Positions 35,238-42,764 of a stretch of DNA of 60,957 bases are shown here, one piece after another; position 1 is the stretch's first letter; every line of letters begins with the position of its first letter. Origin of the DNA: Gammaproteobacteria bacterium (GTDB lineage: Bacteria; Pseudomonadota; Gammaproteobacteria; Competibacterales; Competibacteraceae); contig JADLEK010000003.1 of the NCBI GenBank assembly GCA_020846135.1, positions 1-60,957 on the forward strand, written 5' to 3'. The notes under the pieces are model-generated. The model did not search any database and had not been told where the DNA came from. It was given only the letters and a program-made list of their open reading frames with translations. The translations under genes and the position numbers were made by a program.

Positions 35238-36383
35238 TTAATCGAGGATTTTCCAGACTCCGTTGCGGACTTCCACCATTTTGAAGGCGTCAGCGCTAAG
35301 GCCCATGTGGTTGTCGGGGCCGAGGTTGAAAACGCCGGCGGTGCCGATGAAGCCTTTAGTTTGCTCGATCTGATCGCGAACTTTGGCTTTGTCAGTTCCA
35401 GCGGCTCGCTCCAGCGCGGCTTTGGCGATGAACAAACTGTCGTAACCGTGGCCACCGAAGGTGGAAACCGAACCGTATTTGGCTTCGTACTGCTTTTTGT
35501 AGGCCAGCAGCACCGGCTTTTGCGGATCGCTATCCGGCAACTGTTCGGCGACTACCAGCGCCGCCGCCGGCAACCGGACGCCTTCCGCCGCGCCGCCGGC
35601 CAGTTCGATAAAGGTTTTGGAAGCGACGCCATGCGAGTGGTACAGCGGCAGCTTAATGTCCAACTGCTTGATGTTCTTGGTGACAATCGCGGGAGCCTGG
35701 CCGAAGCCGAAGTTGAGAATCGCCTGGGCGTCAGTAGCGCGAATCTTGGTCAACTGGGCGGTCATGTCGGTGTCTTTGTTGCCGTAAGACTCATCGGCAA
35801 CCAGGGTGATGTTGTACTGCGAGGCCAGGTTAAGAATCTGATCGCGGCCGGATTTGTCAAAGCCGCCATCGCCCGTGATCAGCGCAACCTTGGCCAAGCC
35901 ACGCTTTTTCATGTCCTCGAAAATCCGGGCAGCGGCCATCCGGTCGGTGGGAGCAACCTTGAAGACCCACTTTTTGGTCGGATCGGTGATTTCAACCGCA
36001 GCCGCCAGCGAAATAAAGGGAACGCCTTCTTTCTCCACTTCCGGAATCACCGCCAGGGTGTCGCCGGAGGTAGTGCCGCCGATCAGCAGGTTAACGTTAT
36101 CCTTTTTCATCAACCGCTTGGCGAAATTGACCGCCTCGCGGGCGTTGCCGCCGGTATCGTAGTAGATCAATTCGATAGGCCGGCCCTGAATGCCGCCTTG
36201 AGCATTGATCGCCTCGACGTACAGTTGCAGGGTCTTCAATTCGGGATCGCCCAGAAAGGAAGCCGGGCCGGTCACGGTCAGAAATGCGCCAATTTTGATC
36301 GGGTCGGCGGCTTGAACAGCGCCAGCGCCGGTCAGCAATATCAGCGCAGCCAGCAGGCTTCTCCACAGTCCAAGGTTCATCAT
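35238..36383 (-). CDS. HAAT-family amino acid binding protein, copy 2
   Basis: A 381-residue periplasmic protein with a signal peptide (cleaved near VQA|AD), closely related to the copy at 31007-32149: both share PIKIG.FLTVTGPASFLGDP, GGTTSGDTLA and DESYGNKDTD. It sits upstream of iorA and probably shares its transcript. Differences include EPVKKW versus DPTKKW and SDRMAAAK versus TDRMAAAR, so ligand preference may differ. Start 36383 or 36380 (ATGATG) is chosen over an upstream GTG. Confidence 0.9.
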   Translation of the reverse strand: MMNLGLWRSLLAALILLTGAGAVQAADPIKIGAFLTVTGPASFLGDPELKTLQLYVEAINAQGGIQGRPIELIYYDTGGNAREAVNFAKRLMKKDNVNLLIGGTTSGDTLAVIPEVEKEGVPFISLAAAVEITDPTKKWVFKVAPTDRMAAARIFEDMKKRGLAKVALITGDGGFDKSGRDQILNLASQYNITLVADESYGNKDTDMTAQLTKIRATDAQAILNFGFGQAPAIVTKNIKQLDIKLPLYHSHGVASKTFIELAGGAAEGVRLPAAALVVAEQLPDSDPQKPVLLAYKKQYEAKYGSVSTFGGHGYDSLFIAKAALERAAGTDKAKVRDQIEQTKGFIGTAGVFNLGPDNHMGLSADAFKMVEVRNGVWKILD

Positions 36384-36437
36384 ACGATTTCCGTGAGTCA
36401 CAGGGCAGGGGGAAAATGTTAGCAGTTATCCCCACCC

Positions 36438-37499
36438 TCAAACAGGGTTATCCGGCGGTGATTTCCCATCCACATTTATAACTGCCGGGGCATCGTTGAG
36501 TGAAAGGGGAGCAGGGCGGGCTTCCAGTTGTTGTTGTAGACGATCCCGCTCGGCCAGTACCGCTTTCAATTCCCCCCGCAAGGTTTCCTCTTCCCGCACG
36601 GTTTCCAGATAACGCGCTTCGGCTTGATGCAGCAGTGGGCGCAACGCTTCGATTTCATGGGCGAAATTCTGTTGGCGTTCTTCAGCGGTGGCCAACGTGG
36701 CGCGGATATCCGCCTGTTCGCGTTGTTGAATTTCCAGCCGCGCCTGCCAAGTGGTTTCCCGGTTTTTCCAGTCCAACCGCTCAGTTGCGAAGGCTTGGCG
36801 TTCAATCGTCTGCTCGGTGCGCACACCATCCAGGAGTTGCATGAGCCGGGCTTCGCCGGCTTCGCCGCGCTGGCGTTCTGCTTCAAACCGATGCTGTGCT
36901 TCTATTGCTTGCTGAGCCATATCCGCCCGGATTTGTTGTAGCGCTGCTTCTGCCTGGGCAATCCGGGCAGCCGTTTCAGCACGGATTTGCGCGATGGCGT
37001 CAGTTGCGGCTTGAACCCGCTGTTCAGCCGCCTGAATTGCGGTTTCGGCGGCAGTGCGGCGTTCCTGTTCCACAAGCAAGCGGTCGGCTAGATCGCGGCT
37101 AGTCGTTTGTGCGGCTTCAAGTTGCAGGTTGATTTCGGCAGCTTCTGCTTGAGCCTGTTGTTGGGCGGTCAATGCGACATCGCGCGCCTGTTCGGCGACG
37201 GTGACGGTCTGCCGGGCCAGTGTGCGTTGTTCCTCAAATGCGGCTTCAGCTTGTTGCACGGCAATTTTCCAGAAGGCGTCCAGCGCCGTCATGACGGTTT
37301 CTGGAACGGTCGGCGGCAAGACAATTTTCGGCGCATCGGCCAGTTGTTGCTGCCAGGACTTCAGATGGTCGCTGATGGTGGTGTTGCTGCCGGTGCCCAG
37401 CAGTTCCCGGATGCGCTGGATGGTGGGGTTGAGACCACGCCCCAGCAGGGTCTCGGCAGCGTCCTTCACGTCTTCGTAGCGGATTCCAGAACGAGCCAT
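36438..37499 (-). CDS. KfrA-like DNA-binding coiled-coil protein
   Basis: A 353-residue protein. Residues 1-110 are the KfrA N-terminal DNA-binding domain: GIRYEDVKDAAETLLGRGLN and RIRELLGTGSNTTISDHLKSW. Residues 125-335 are a nearly unbroken Ala/Gln/Glu/Arg-rich coiled coil. The C-terminal tail (APLSLNDAPAVINVDGKSPP) is unstructured. KfrA was described from plasmids, where it coats DNA and helps partition; chromosomal relatives exist. ATG at 37499 has GGAG 9 bases upstream. Confidence 0.82.
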   Translation of the reverse strand: MARSGIRYEDVKDAAETLLGRGLNPTIQRIRELLGTGSNTTISDHLKSWQQQLADAPKIVLPPTVPETVMTALDAFWKIAVQQAEAAFEEQRTLARQTVTVAEQARDVALTAQQQAQAEAAEINLQLEAAQTTSRDLADRLLVEQERRTAAETAIQAAEQRVQAATDAIAQIRAETAARIAQAEAALQQIRADMAQQAIEAQHRFEAERQRGEAGEARLMQLLDGVRTEQTIERQAFATERLDWKNRETTWQARLEIQQREQADIRATLATAEERQQNFAHEIEALRPLLHQAEARYLETVREEETLRGELKAVLAERDRLQQQLEARPAPLSLNDAPAVINVDGKSPPDNPV

Positions 37500-37899
37500 G
37501 GAACGAATCTCCGTAAATGATGATGAAGAGGCAATCATAGCATTTATTCCATGATTACATGATACGTATCTTGTAGTTCTTTTGTGAGTAAAATTCAAGA
37601 TAATGCTTATTATCAGGAATTATATAATCACCATTGATTCTAACCCCACGCCGCGCATCATCCCGTCCAGCGCATGGCAAGACCAGCATTGGCTTGGCTA
37701 GAACCGGTTTCGCCGTCAAAAAAAAGGTCGGGCTGCTTGGTTAGCAGCCCGACCATGTTGATCATTGCTTCAGATTAAAGCCTTGCCCGTCGCCCGGCAA
37801 AACCGGCTACCAGCCTGCTAGCTTTGACAAGACCGGGCCGATGCCCGGTTCACTTGGACGCACTTAGGGCAACTCCACAAGCGCCTCACACTTTACTCT
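37500..37899. other. 400-base gap with kfrA-like promoter and a terminator
   Basis: The part at 37500-37670 is AT-rich and likely holds the kfrA-like gene's promoter. A strong terminator for the gene at 37900 lies at 37718-37754. The stretch 37755-37899 between that gene and the terminator contains further GC hairpins (e.g. ACCGGGCC/GCCCGGT around 37834-37850), so a long structured 3' UTR or small RNA is possible. No coding frame is convincing. Confidence 0.55.
37718..37754 (-). terminator. Rho-independent terminator
   Basis: Perfect 12-bp stem GGTCGGGCTGCT (37726-37737) with AGCAGCCCGACC (37743-37754) and a 5-base loop, flanked by eight As at 37718-37725. Read on the minus strand this is a stem followed by eight Us, ending the transcript of the secreted-protein gene at 37900-38406. 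Confidence 0.92.
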
Positions 37900-38406
37900 T
37901 TACTCGTTATCCCAGCCGCCCGTAGATTCCCACTTTGGAGCTGCGGTCTTATCAGGAGTGGCTGAACCCTTGTTAACGACCATCAGCGTGACCTTCGATG
38001 GTCCTTTAATGGTCTTGCCGCCTGCACTTTGGATGGTGACGCCTTCTGACACCTGTATCGAAACGATAGCGTAATCACGCACCTTCTCTTCAGGCATCCC
38101 CATATATTGTTGCTCATTGATAAAACTGGATTGGAAAGCCGGATCCTTCATCTGTTCCTTAGCATAGGCAGATTCCAGCACCGTGACGTTTTTGCCGGGT
38201 ATGGTAACGATGTCGCCGCCCTTAAAGACAGCGCCTTGCTTGTTGGTCACCGTGACGCCGGTCGGCACCTGCAGGTGGTATTTCAACTCCGGCTTACCCG
38301 GACCTGCCGGAAAGCTTTCATTCTGCCATCCCTGGGCATGGGCCAGCATCGCACCCAACGACAATACCAACGCTGCACTCAGCGTGCGGAAAAATTTCAT
38401 ATTCAT
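37900..38406 (-). CDS. Secreted protein of unknown function
   Basis: A 168-residue protein with a signal peptide (MNMKFFRTLSAALVLSLGAM..., cleaved near AHA|Q). The mature part has short beta-rich segments, including KYHLQVPTGVTVTNKQGAVF, VTIPGKNVTVLESAYAKEQM and GVTIQSAGGKTIKGPSKVTL. It ends WESTGGWDNE. I do not recognise a family. A strong terminator follows 146 bases downstream. ATG at 38406 or at 38400 is possible. Confidence 0.7.
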   Translation of the reverse strand: MNMKFFRTLSAALVLSLGAMLAHAQGWQNESFPAGPGKPELKYHLQVPTGVTVTNKQGAVFKGGDIVTIPGKNVTVLESAYAKEQMKDPAFQSSFINEQQYMGMPEEKVRDYAIVSIQVSEGVTIQSAGGKTIKGPSKVTLMVVNKGSATPDKTAAPKWESTGGWDNE

Positions 38407-38715
38407 TACCTCGATAGAGAACGATGGTCATCTTTAGCAAAGCCACACAACGACCGATGACCCTGGGCCGCTGCTCGGCGCCCCTGACTTGCAAGCGCAG
38501 TTACTGGTGAAACAGCCTTACCAACAAACACAGGCTCCCGTTAGAACCGACGTTTAGGTCGCAGACATTGTAGAACGCCTGGAACCGGACGTTCACGGAT
38601 TTTTCGCCCAACTTTAAAAGAAGCCCGTCATATAGACAGGCTGTCATTCGGCTGATCCAACGATATGCTGACGCTCAAAACTGAGTAAGCGTCAGCGGTT
38701 AAAAAGAAAAATCGG
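38407..38715. other. Intergenic stretch with a hairpin
   Basis: A 309-base gap. Near its end GCTGACGCT (38667-38675) and AGCGTCAGC (38688-38696) form a 9-bp stem with 12-base loop, 20 bases after the stop of the Gly-rich gene on the minus strand. There is no U-run, so it is only a possible terminator. The rest presumably holds the promoter of the preceding secreted-protein gene. Confidence 0.5.
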
Positions 38716-39366
38716 CTAATTCGGGTTGGCGACCACGCAGTAATTCACCGCAGCGCCCTGATAACAAGGCTGGTAGTAGACACCGCCATCAACGTAATAC
38801 GTCTGATTAGCAATGACTATCGGTTCAGCGGCAACCGGCAAGGTCGCTATCATCGCCCCAACCGCCAGACCGGCGACCGCACCCGCCGCGACTGCGCCGC
38901 CCCAACCGGGGCCACCATAGTAACCACCCCAGTCTCCACCGCCGCCATAGTAATTGTAATTATAGTTGTTGTGATTGGGACCGCCGGCCACTACCCCGCC
39001 ATCAGGTCCGCGCGCCACATAGTCGCCACCCGAACCACGCGCGGCAACCCCGCCATCCTGACCGCGCGCTACTGCTGCACCGTCTGGCGCCACAACCGCG
39101 CCGCTGCCGTGGGGACCATCCACATAGCCGCCGCCATCCCGGAAAGTACCGCCGCTGTAGCCGCCATCATGAAAAGTACTACTGCTATCTCGAAAGCTGC
39201 CGCCGCTGAACCCAGCATCATGGAAGCCTCCCCCACCGCCATGGAAGCCACCGAAACCGCCGCCACCGAATCCCCGAGCCATCGCCAGCGATCCCAAACT
39301 AGCTAGGTTCATTGCCGCCACAACCAGCACCGCAGTACACACCATCTTATAGTTGAGAGTCTTCAT
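38716..39366 (-). CDS. Secreted Gly/His-rich repeat protein
   Basis: A 216-residue exported protein. After a signal peptide (1-30, LASLGSLAMA) there is a Gly/Phe/His-rich repeat zone (FGGGGFGGFHGGGGGFHDAG, then S/T-F-R/H-D-G-G units), then VARGxDGGV repeats (about 95-125) and a Tyr/Gly-rich NNYNYNYYGGGGDWGG segment. A hydrophobic stretch (about 155-180) and a conserved-looking C-terminal YYVDGGVYYQPCYQG with two cysteines follow. Its start overlaps the DUF2092 gene stop by four bases. Function unknown, probably envelope-associated. Confidence 0.75.
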   Translation of the reverse strand: MKTLNYKMVCTAVLVVAAMNLASLGSLAMARGFGGGGFGGFHGGGGGFHDAGFSGGSFRDSSSTFHDGGYSGGTFRDGGGYVDGPHGSGAVVAPDGAAVARGQDGGVAARGSGGDYVARGPDGGVVAGGPNHNNYNYNYYGGGGDWGGYYGGPGWGGAVAAGAVAGLAVGAMIATLPVAAEPIVIANQTYYVDGGVYYQPCYQGAAVNYCVVANPN

Positions 39367-40211
39367 GGTTTTTCTCCGGTCTTGGCAGGCTGAACAGCAG
39401 GATCAGGTTGTGCGGGTTGTGCCGCAACCGGAGCAGGTTGTGCAGCAGCAGGTTGAGTCGCAGGCGGCGGCGGTGCAAACTTGATCTTCTGCACCCCGGT
39501 TGGTGCAGTAAAGGCAAAGGTTCCAGGCTTCAGTTGAGGTGCGCTATTCCAATCGCGGAGATAAGCGGTCCATTGTGGAGAAGCCGGAAGATTTTTCTGG
39601 TTAATCAGAATCTTCGCGGGCGTCGGTTTTTTGCCGGTTTCAATCCAGATTTGCAACTGAATATCATTCCGATCAAAAGCCAAGTGATTAGTAGTGACGC
39701 CCCGCACCTTGCTTGAACCGACATACAGGGCGTGAGTCTGGCCCTTGGCCAGGTGTTCACACAGCTTTGGGCTGGCCAGATCGGCCAGCGCCACCCGAAA
39801 TTTAAGCTCCTGGTCAGCTTTGGCCAGCGCGCCCTCAATATCAGCAGGAACTTCCGCGCTGACATAGACCTTGTCCGCCGGATCATACAAAGTCAGCGTC
39901 TTGCCATCGAGAAAGAACTGCTTATTGATCAGATCGCCTTCGGCATTGACCCGCAACTTGTCGGGCCGCTGCACAAAGGTCTCGGTCTCGAAGGCGTACT
40001 GGAGTTTCTTACCGCCGGTGTAGACCTGATCGTCGGTGATCTCGGCACGGAAGGAAAACCGGTCCAGCGATTTCAGGTAATCGCACATCTGCTGCACAAT
40101 TTTGTTCGGATCCGGCGGCGTTTCCTTCTGCGGCGTCTCTGCGGCGAATGCCGATCCGCCTAGCGCCAGCAGGCTCCCTAGAGCTATCCCGCTGATGTTA
40201 TTCAATCGCAT
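39363..40211 (-). CDS. DUF2092 periplasmic protein
   Basis: A 282-residue exported protein (signal peptide 1-23, FAA|E). The core (about 30-235) is of the DUF2092 type, a LolA-like lipoprotein-carrier fold: SLDRFSFRAEITDDQVYTGG, KLRVNAEGDLINKQFFLDGK and TLYDPADKVYVSAEVP. The tail (from 240) is low complexity Pro/Ala/Gln repeats (PAAAQPAPVAAQPAQPDP). Two cysteines are in the mature core. GGAGA precedes the ATG. It is translationally coupled to the Gly-rich gene. Confidence 0.8.
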   Translation of the reverse strand: MRLNNISGIALGSLLALGGSAFAAETPQKETPPDPNKIVQQMCDYLKSLDRFSFRAEITDDQVYTGGKKLQYAFETETFVQRPDKLRVNAEGDLINKQFFLDGKTLTLYDPADKVYVSAEVPADIEGALAKADQELKFRVALADLASPKLCEHLAKGQTHALYVGSSKVRGVTTNHLAFDRNDIQLQIWIETGKKPTPAKILINQKNLPASPQWTAYLRDWNSAPQLKPGTFAFTAPTGVQKIKFAPPPPATQPAAAQPAPVAAQPAQPDPAVQPAKTGEKP

Positions 40212-40376
40212 GAAAATTCTCCTGGGTAGGAATCGATGCTACAGGTGAGTGTCAGTCTCTGTCTTACTCGTTCAAGGGTAGCGGATGACTCAGCCTGGTG
40301 CTTTTTCCAGAAGCGATCAGGGAGAGAAAACCACTACGCCGCATAGTGACCACCGATAGCAATATAAAGTTGAAAT

Positions 40377-40568
40377 TCAATCAACTCGCCGGAACATACT
40401 CCACACCAATCCGGGCAGAGCAATGCCAAAGTTCAGTAACAGGATAATCATCGCCGCCTTGGCGCTCTCGTTGAGAGCCGCCATCAGCAGTTCCTCGGCA
40501 ACTTCGAGAGGTTCGGACGACACGACCGTCTCCATTGGCGGAGGCGCGTTGGATTCATACTCGACCAT
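40377..40568 (-). CDS. Small single-pass membrane protein
   Basis: A 63-residue protein: acidic N-terminus (MVEYESNAPPPMETVVSSEP), an amphipathic helix (LEVAEELLMAALNESAK), and a membrane segment AAMIILLLNFGIALPGLVWS followed by positive residues FRRVD, giving N-out or N-in with basic C-end. GAGG precedes the ATG by 4 bases. It starts 13 bases after methylmalonyl-CoA decarboxylase. No family recognised. Confidence 0.6.
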   Translation of the reverse strand: MVEYESNAPPPMETVVSSEPLEVAEELLMAALNESAKAAMIILLLNFGIALPGLVWSMFRRVD

Positions 40569-40581
40569 GCTGCCTCAACCC

Positions 40582-41361
40582 TCACTCGCCTTTGAATTGT
40601 GGTGGCCGTTTCTCCAGGAAAGACTGGATGCCCTCCTGATAATCCTTGCTGTCATAGACTTTGCGGCGCAAACCTTGAATCCGCTCAAACACCGAGGGTG
40701 AAAGCGGATGCGCTCCCGACAGAATGCGAAATTGTTCCTTAATCACTTGCACGGACAGTACTGACCGCGATTCGATCTGTTTGGCCAGTTTAAAGGTAAA
40801 ATCAAATAACTCCGCTGCCGGAACCCGATGATTAAGAATACCCACCCTTTCTGCCCGTTCAGCCGGAACCAGATCAGCGGTGAAAAACATTTCCTTAGCG
40901 ATATTAAGCGGCATCCTGTTCATGAAATGCAGAATACCGGTGATATTGTAGGGAATACCCAGTTTAGAAGGGGTAATCGCGAATGCTGAGCTGTCATCGC
41001 CAATAATTAAATCGCAGGTCATCACCAAATCACAGGCCCCACCCCAGACACTGCCCTGTACCATTGCAATCACCGGACCGGGATATTCCTGAACAGCCCG
41101 CAACAGTCTTTCCAGCGGATCTTCATAACCTAGCGGATCGCGTTGGGTATGCGGCAATTCCTGGATATTATGCCCGGCAGACCAGACTTTACAGCCGTCT
41201 GGCGAGCGCAGAATGACGACCGGGATTTTCTGCGTATTGAGTTGCGCCAGCCCCGCCAGCAGCGCATCAACCAGCGATTCACTCAGCGAATTACGTTTGG
41301 CGTGATCATTCAGGATCAAAATGCCTACATTATCGCGGACTTCCAATTCAACAAGAGCCAT
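40582..41361 (-). CDS. scpB: Methylmalonyl-CoA decarboxylase
   Basis: A 259-residue crotonase-fold enzyme that decarboxylates methylmalonyl-CoA to propionyl-CoA. It follows E. coli YgfG (ScpB) closely along its length: KVWSAGHNIQELP (oxyanion-hole segment), RDPLGYEDPL, MVQGSVWGGACDLVMTCDLI, PSKLGIPYNITGI, and SPSVFERIQGLRRKVYDSKD near the end. The gene follows a CoA-transferase gene by 35 bases. Together they could release propionyl-CoA or propionate from succinyl-CoA, but no mutase lies in the window. Confidence 0.9.
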   Translation of the reverse strand: MALVELEVRDNVGILILNDHAKRNSLSESLVDALLAGLAQLNTQKIPVVILRSPDGCKVWSAGHNIQELPHTQRDPLGYEDPLERLLRAVQEYPGPVIAMVQGSVWGGACDLVMTCDLIIGDDSSAFAITPSKLGIPYNITGILHFMNRMPLNIAKEMFFTADLVPAERAERVGILNHRVPAAELFDFTFKLAKQIESRSVLSVQVIKEQFRILSGAHPLSPSVFERIQGLRRKVYDSKDYQEGIQSFLEKRPPQFKGE

Positions 41362-41396
41362 CGTTTTTCTCCAGGATCGTGATTAAATCATCGTGA

Positions 41397-42716
41397 TTAA
41401 ATCAACGTCATTTTTTGCGCTTCCGCCAGCAACTCCTCCCGGAATTTCGGGTGAGCCAGATCGATCAGGCTGAGCGCCCGCTCGCGGGTGGATTTGCCTT
41501 TGAGGTTGGTGACGCCATATTCCGTCACCACATATTCCGTGTCCATCCGGGGATCGGTGACCAGACTGGTCAGGCGCGGAACGATCCGCGAAACCGTCTC
41601 GTTTTTAGCCGTCGCATACAGCGCCAGGAAAGAGTGGCCATTGGGCGATTCAAATGCGCCGCGCATGAAATCCAGCGCCCCGCCGGTGCCGCTGAATTCG
41701 TGCCAGCCAATCGACTCAGCGCTCACCTGCCCGTACAAATCGATTTCCAGGGCCGAATTAACCGAGGTCATCAGATGATTACGGGCAATGGTCGAAGGTT
41801 CATTGTTATAGGACACCGGGTAGCTTTCGACGGCAGAATTATCATCCATAAAGTCGAATAGTGCACGATTACCCAGCGCCAGAGTAAAGACATGCTTCCA
41901 GCGATGCAGGGTTTTGCGCCGGCCATTGATCACCCCCGCCTCCACCAACGCCGCCATGGAGGGTGTCAATAACTCGCTGTGAATGCCAAGATCGCGATGA
42001 TTCGCCAGAAACCGGCACACGGCGTTTGGAATGCCGCCAATGCCGAACTGGAGGGTGGCGCCATCCGGGACGAGTTCGGCAATCGCTTTGCCAATCCCTT
42101 CATCACGGGGATCCGCATCGCGATTACTTGACTCCAGCAGTGGCGTGGCATATTCGACAATCTTGTCAACTTCAGTCACATGCAGCAATGCGTCACCGAA
42201 TACCCGGGGCATGTGCGGATTGACTTCAATAATGGCGTGTTTACAGTTGCGGATCGCCGTGGAACTCCAGTCATTATTAGTGCCGAAGCTGAAATAGCCG
42301 CCCTTGTCCATAGGCGATACGGTAATCAGACAGGCATCCAGCTTGATAAAATCAGTGAACAGGCGGGGCGTCTGGTAAAAATAGGCGGGGACATAACTCA
42401 GGATTTTCTTACCGGTCGCCCGCTGTTGCTTGACGATCCGGCGATCGACTTCGGTCAGAAAGAAGGTATGGGGATAAACCGTATGCAAGACATCATCAGT
42501 CAGCACCGTGTCCGCCATGTGTTGCATCGCGTTTTGGTAATACAGTCGCAGATTGTGCAGCGAACCCGCACGGAGGCGTTGCGCAATAGCGCCCATCAGC
42601 GCCGGCGGCTGATTCAGGGCTACGCCCAGCGCGATATTGGTATCGCTTTGGAGGAGTTGAACGGCGTCTTCCGGGGTGGTCAGACGCTGCTGGTATTCTT
42701 GCAGGACAGAGGGCAT
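41397..42716 (-). CDS. Acetyl-CoA hydrolase/transferase family CoA-transferase
   Basis: A 439-residue two-domain CoA-transferase of the 4-hydroxybutyrate/butyrate/succinyl-CoA:acyl transferase family. Family segments: GIGGIPNAVCRFLANHRDLG, HSELLTPSMAALVEAGVING, ALEIDLYGQVSAESIG, and GVTNLKGKSTRERALSLIDL. Its length is nearer AbfT/Cat-type than to the longer E. coli ScpC (about 490). Beside scpB, a likely role is CoA exchange between propionyl-CoA and succinate or acetate. Confidence 0.85.
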   Translation of the reverse strand: MPSVLQEYQQRLTTPEDAVQLLQSDTNIALGVALNQPPALMGAIAQRLRAGSLHNLRLYYQNAMQHMADTVLTDDVLHTVYPHTFFLTEVDRRIVKQQRATGKKILSYVPAYFYQTPRLFTDFIKLDACLITVSPMDKGGYFSFGTNNDWSSTAIRNCKHAIIEVNPHMPRVFGDALLHVTEVDKIVEYATPLLESSNRDADPRDEGIGKAIAELVPDGATLQFGIGGIPNAVCRFLANHRDLGIHSELLTPSMAALVEAGVINGRRKTLHRWKHVFTLALGNRALFDFMDDNSAVESYPVSYNNEPSTIARNHLMTSVNSALEIDLYGQVSAESIGWHEFSGTGGALDFMRGAFESPNGHSFLALYATAKNETVSRIVPRLTSLVTDPRMDTEYVVTEYGVTNLKGKSTRERALSLIDLAHPKFREELLAEAQKMTLI

Positions 42717-42764
42717 CGCGGGTGTTCTCCTGATTAGAGTTATAAGTATTAAGCTGGTGGCTTT

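Noticed and set aside
35130..36422. 430-codon frame antisense to the second binding protein
   Set aside because: The minus strand encodes a clear periplasmic binding protein; a parallel shadow also exists for the first copy.
37825..37895. c-di-GMP riboswitch-like string (CGCACTTAGGGCAA) on the plus strand
   Set aside because: The rest of the GEMM consensus is missing and no plus-strand gene follows.
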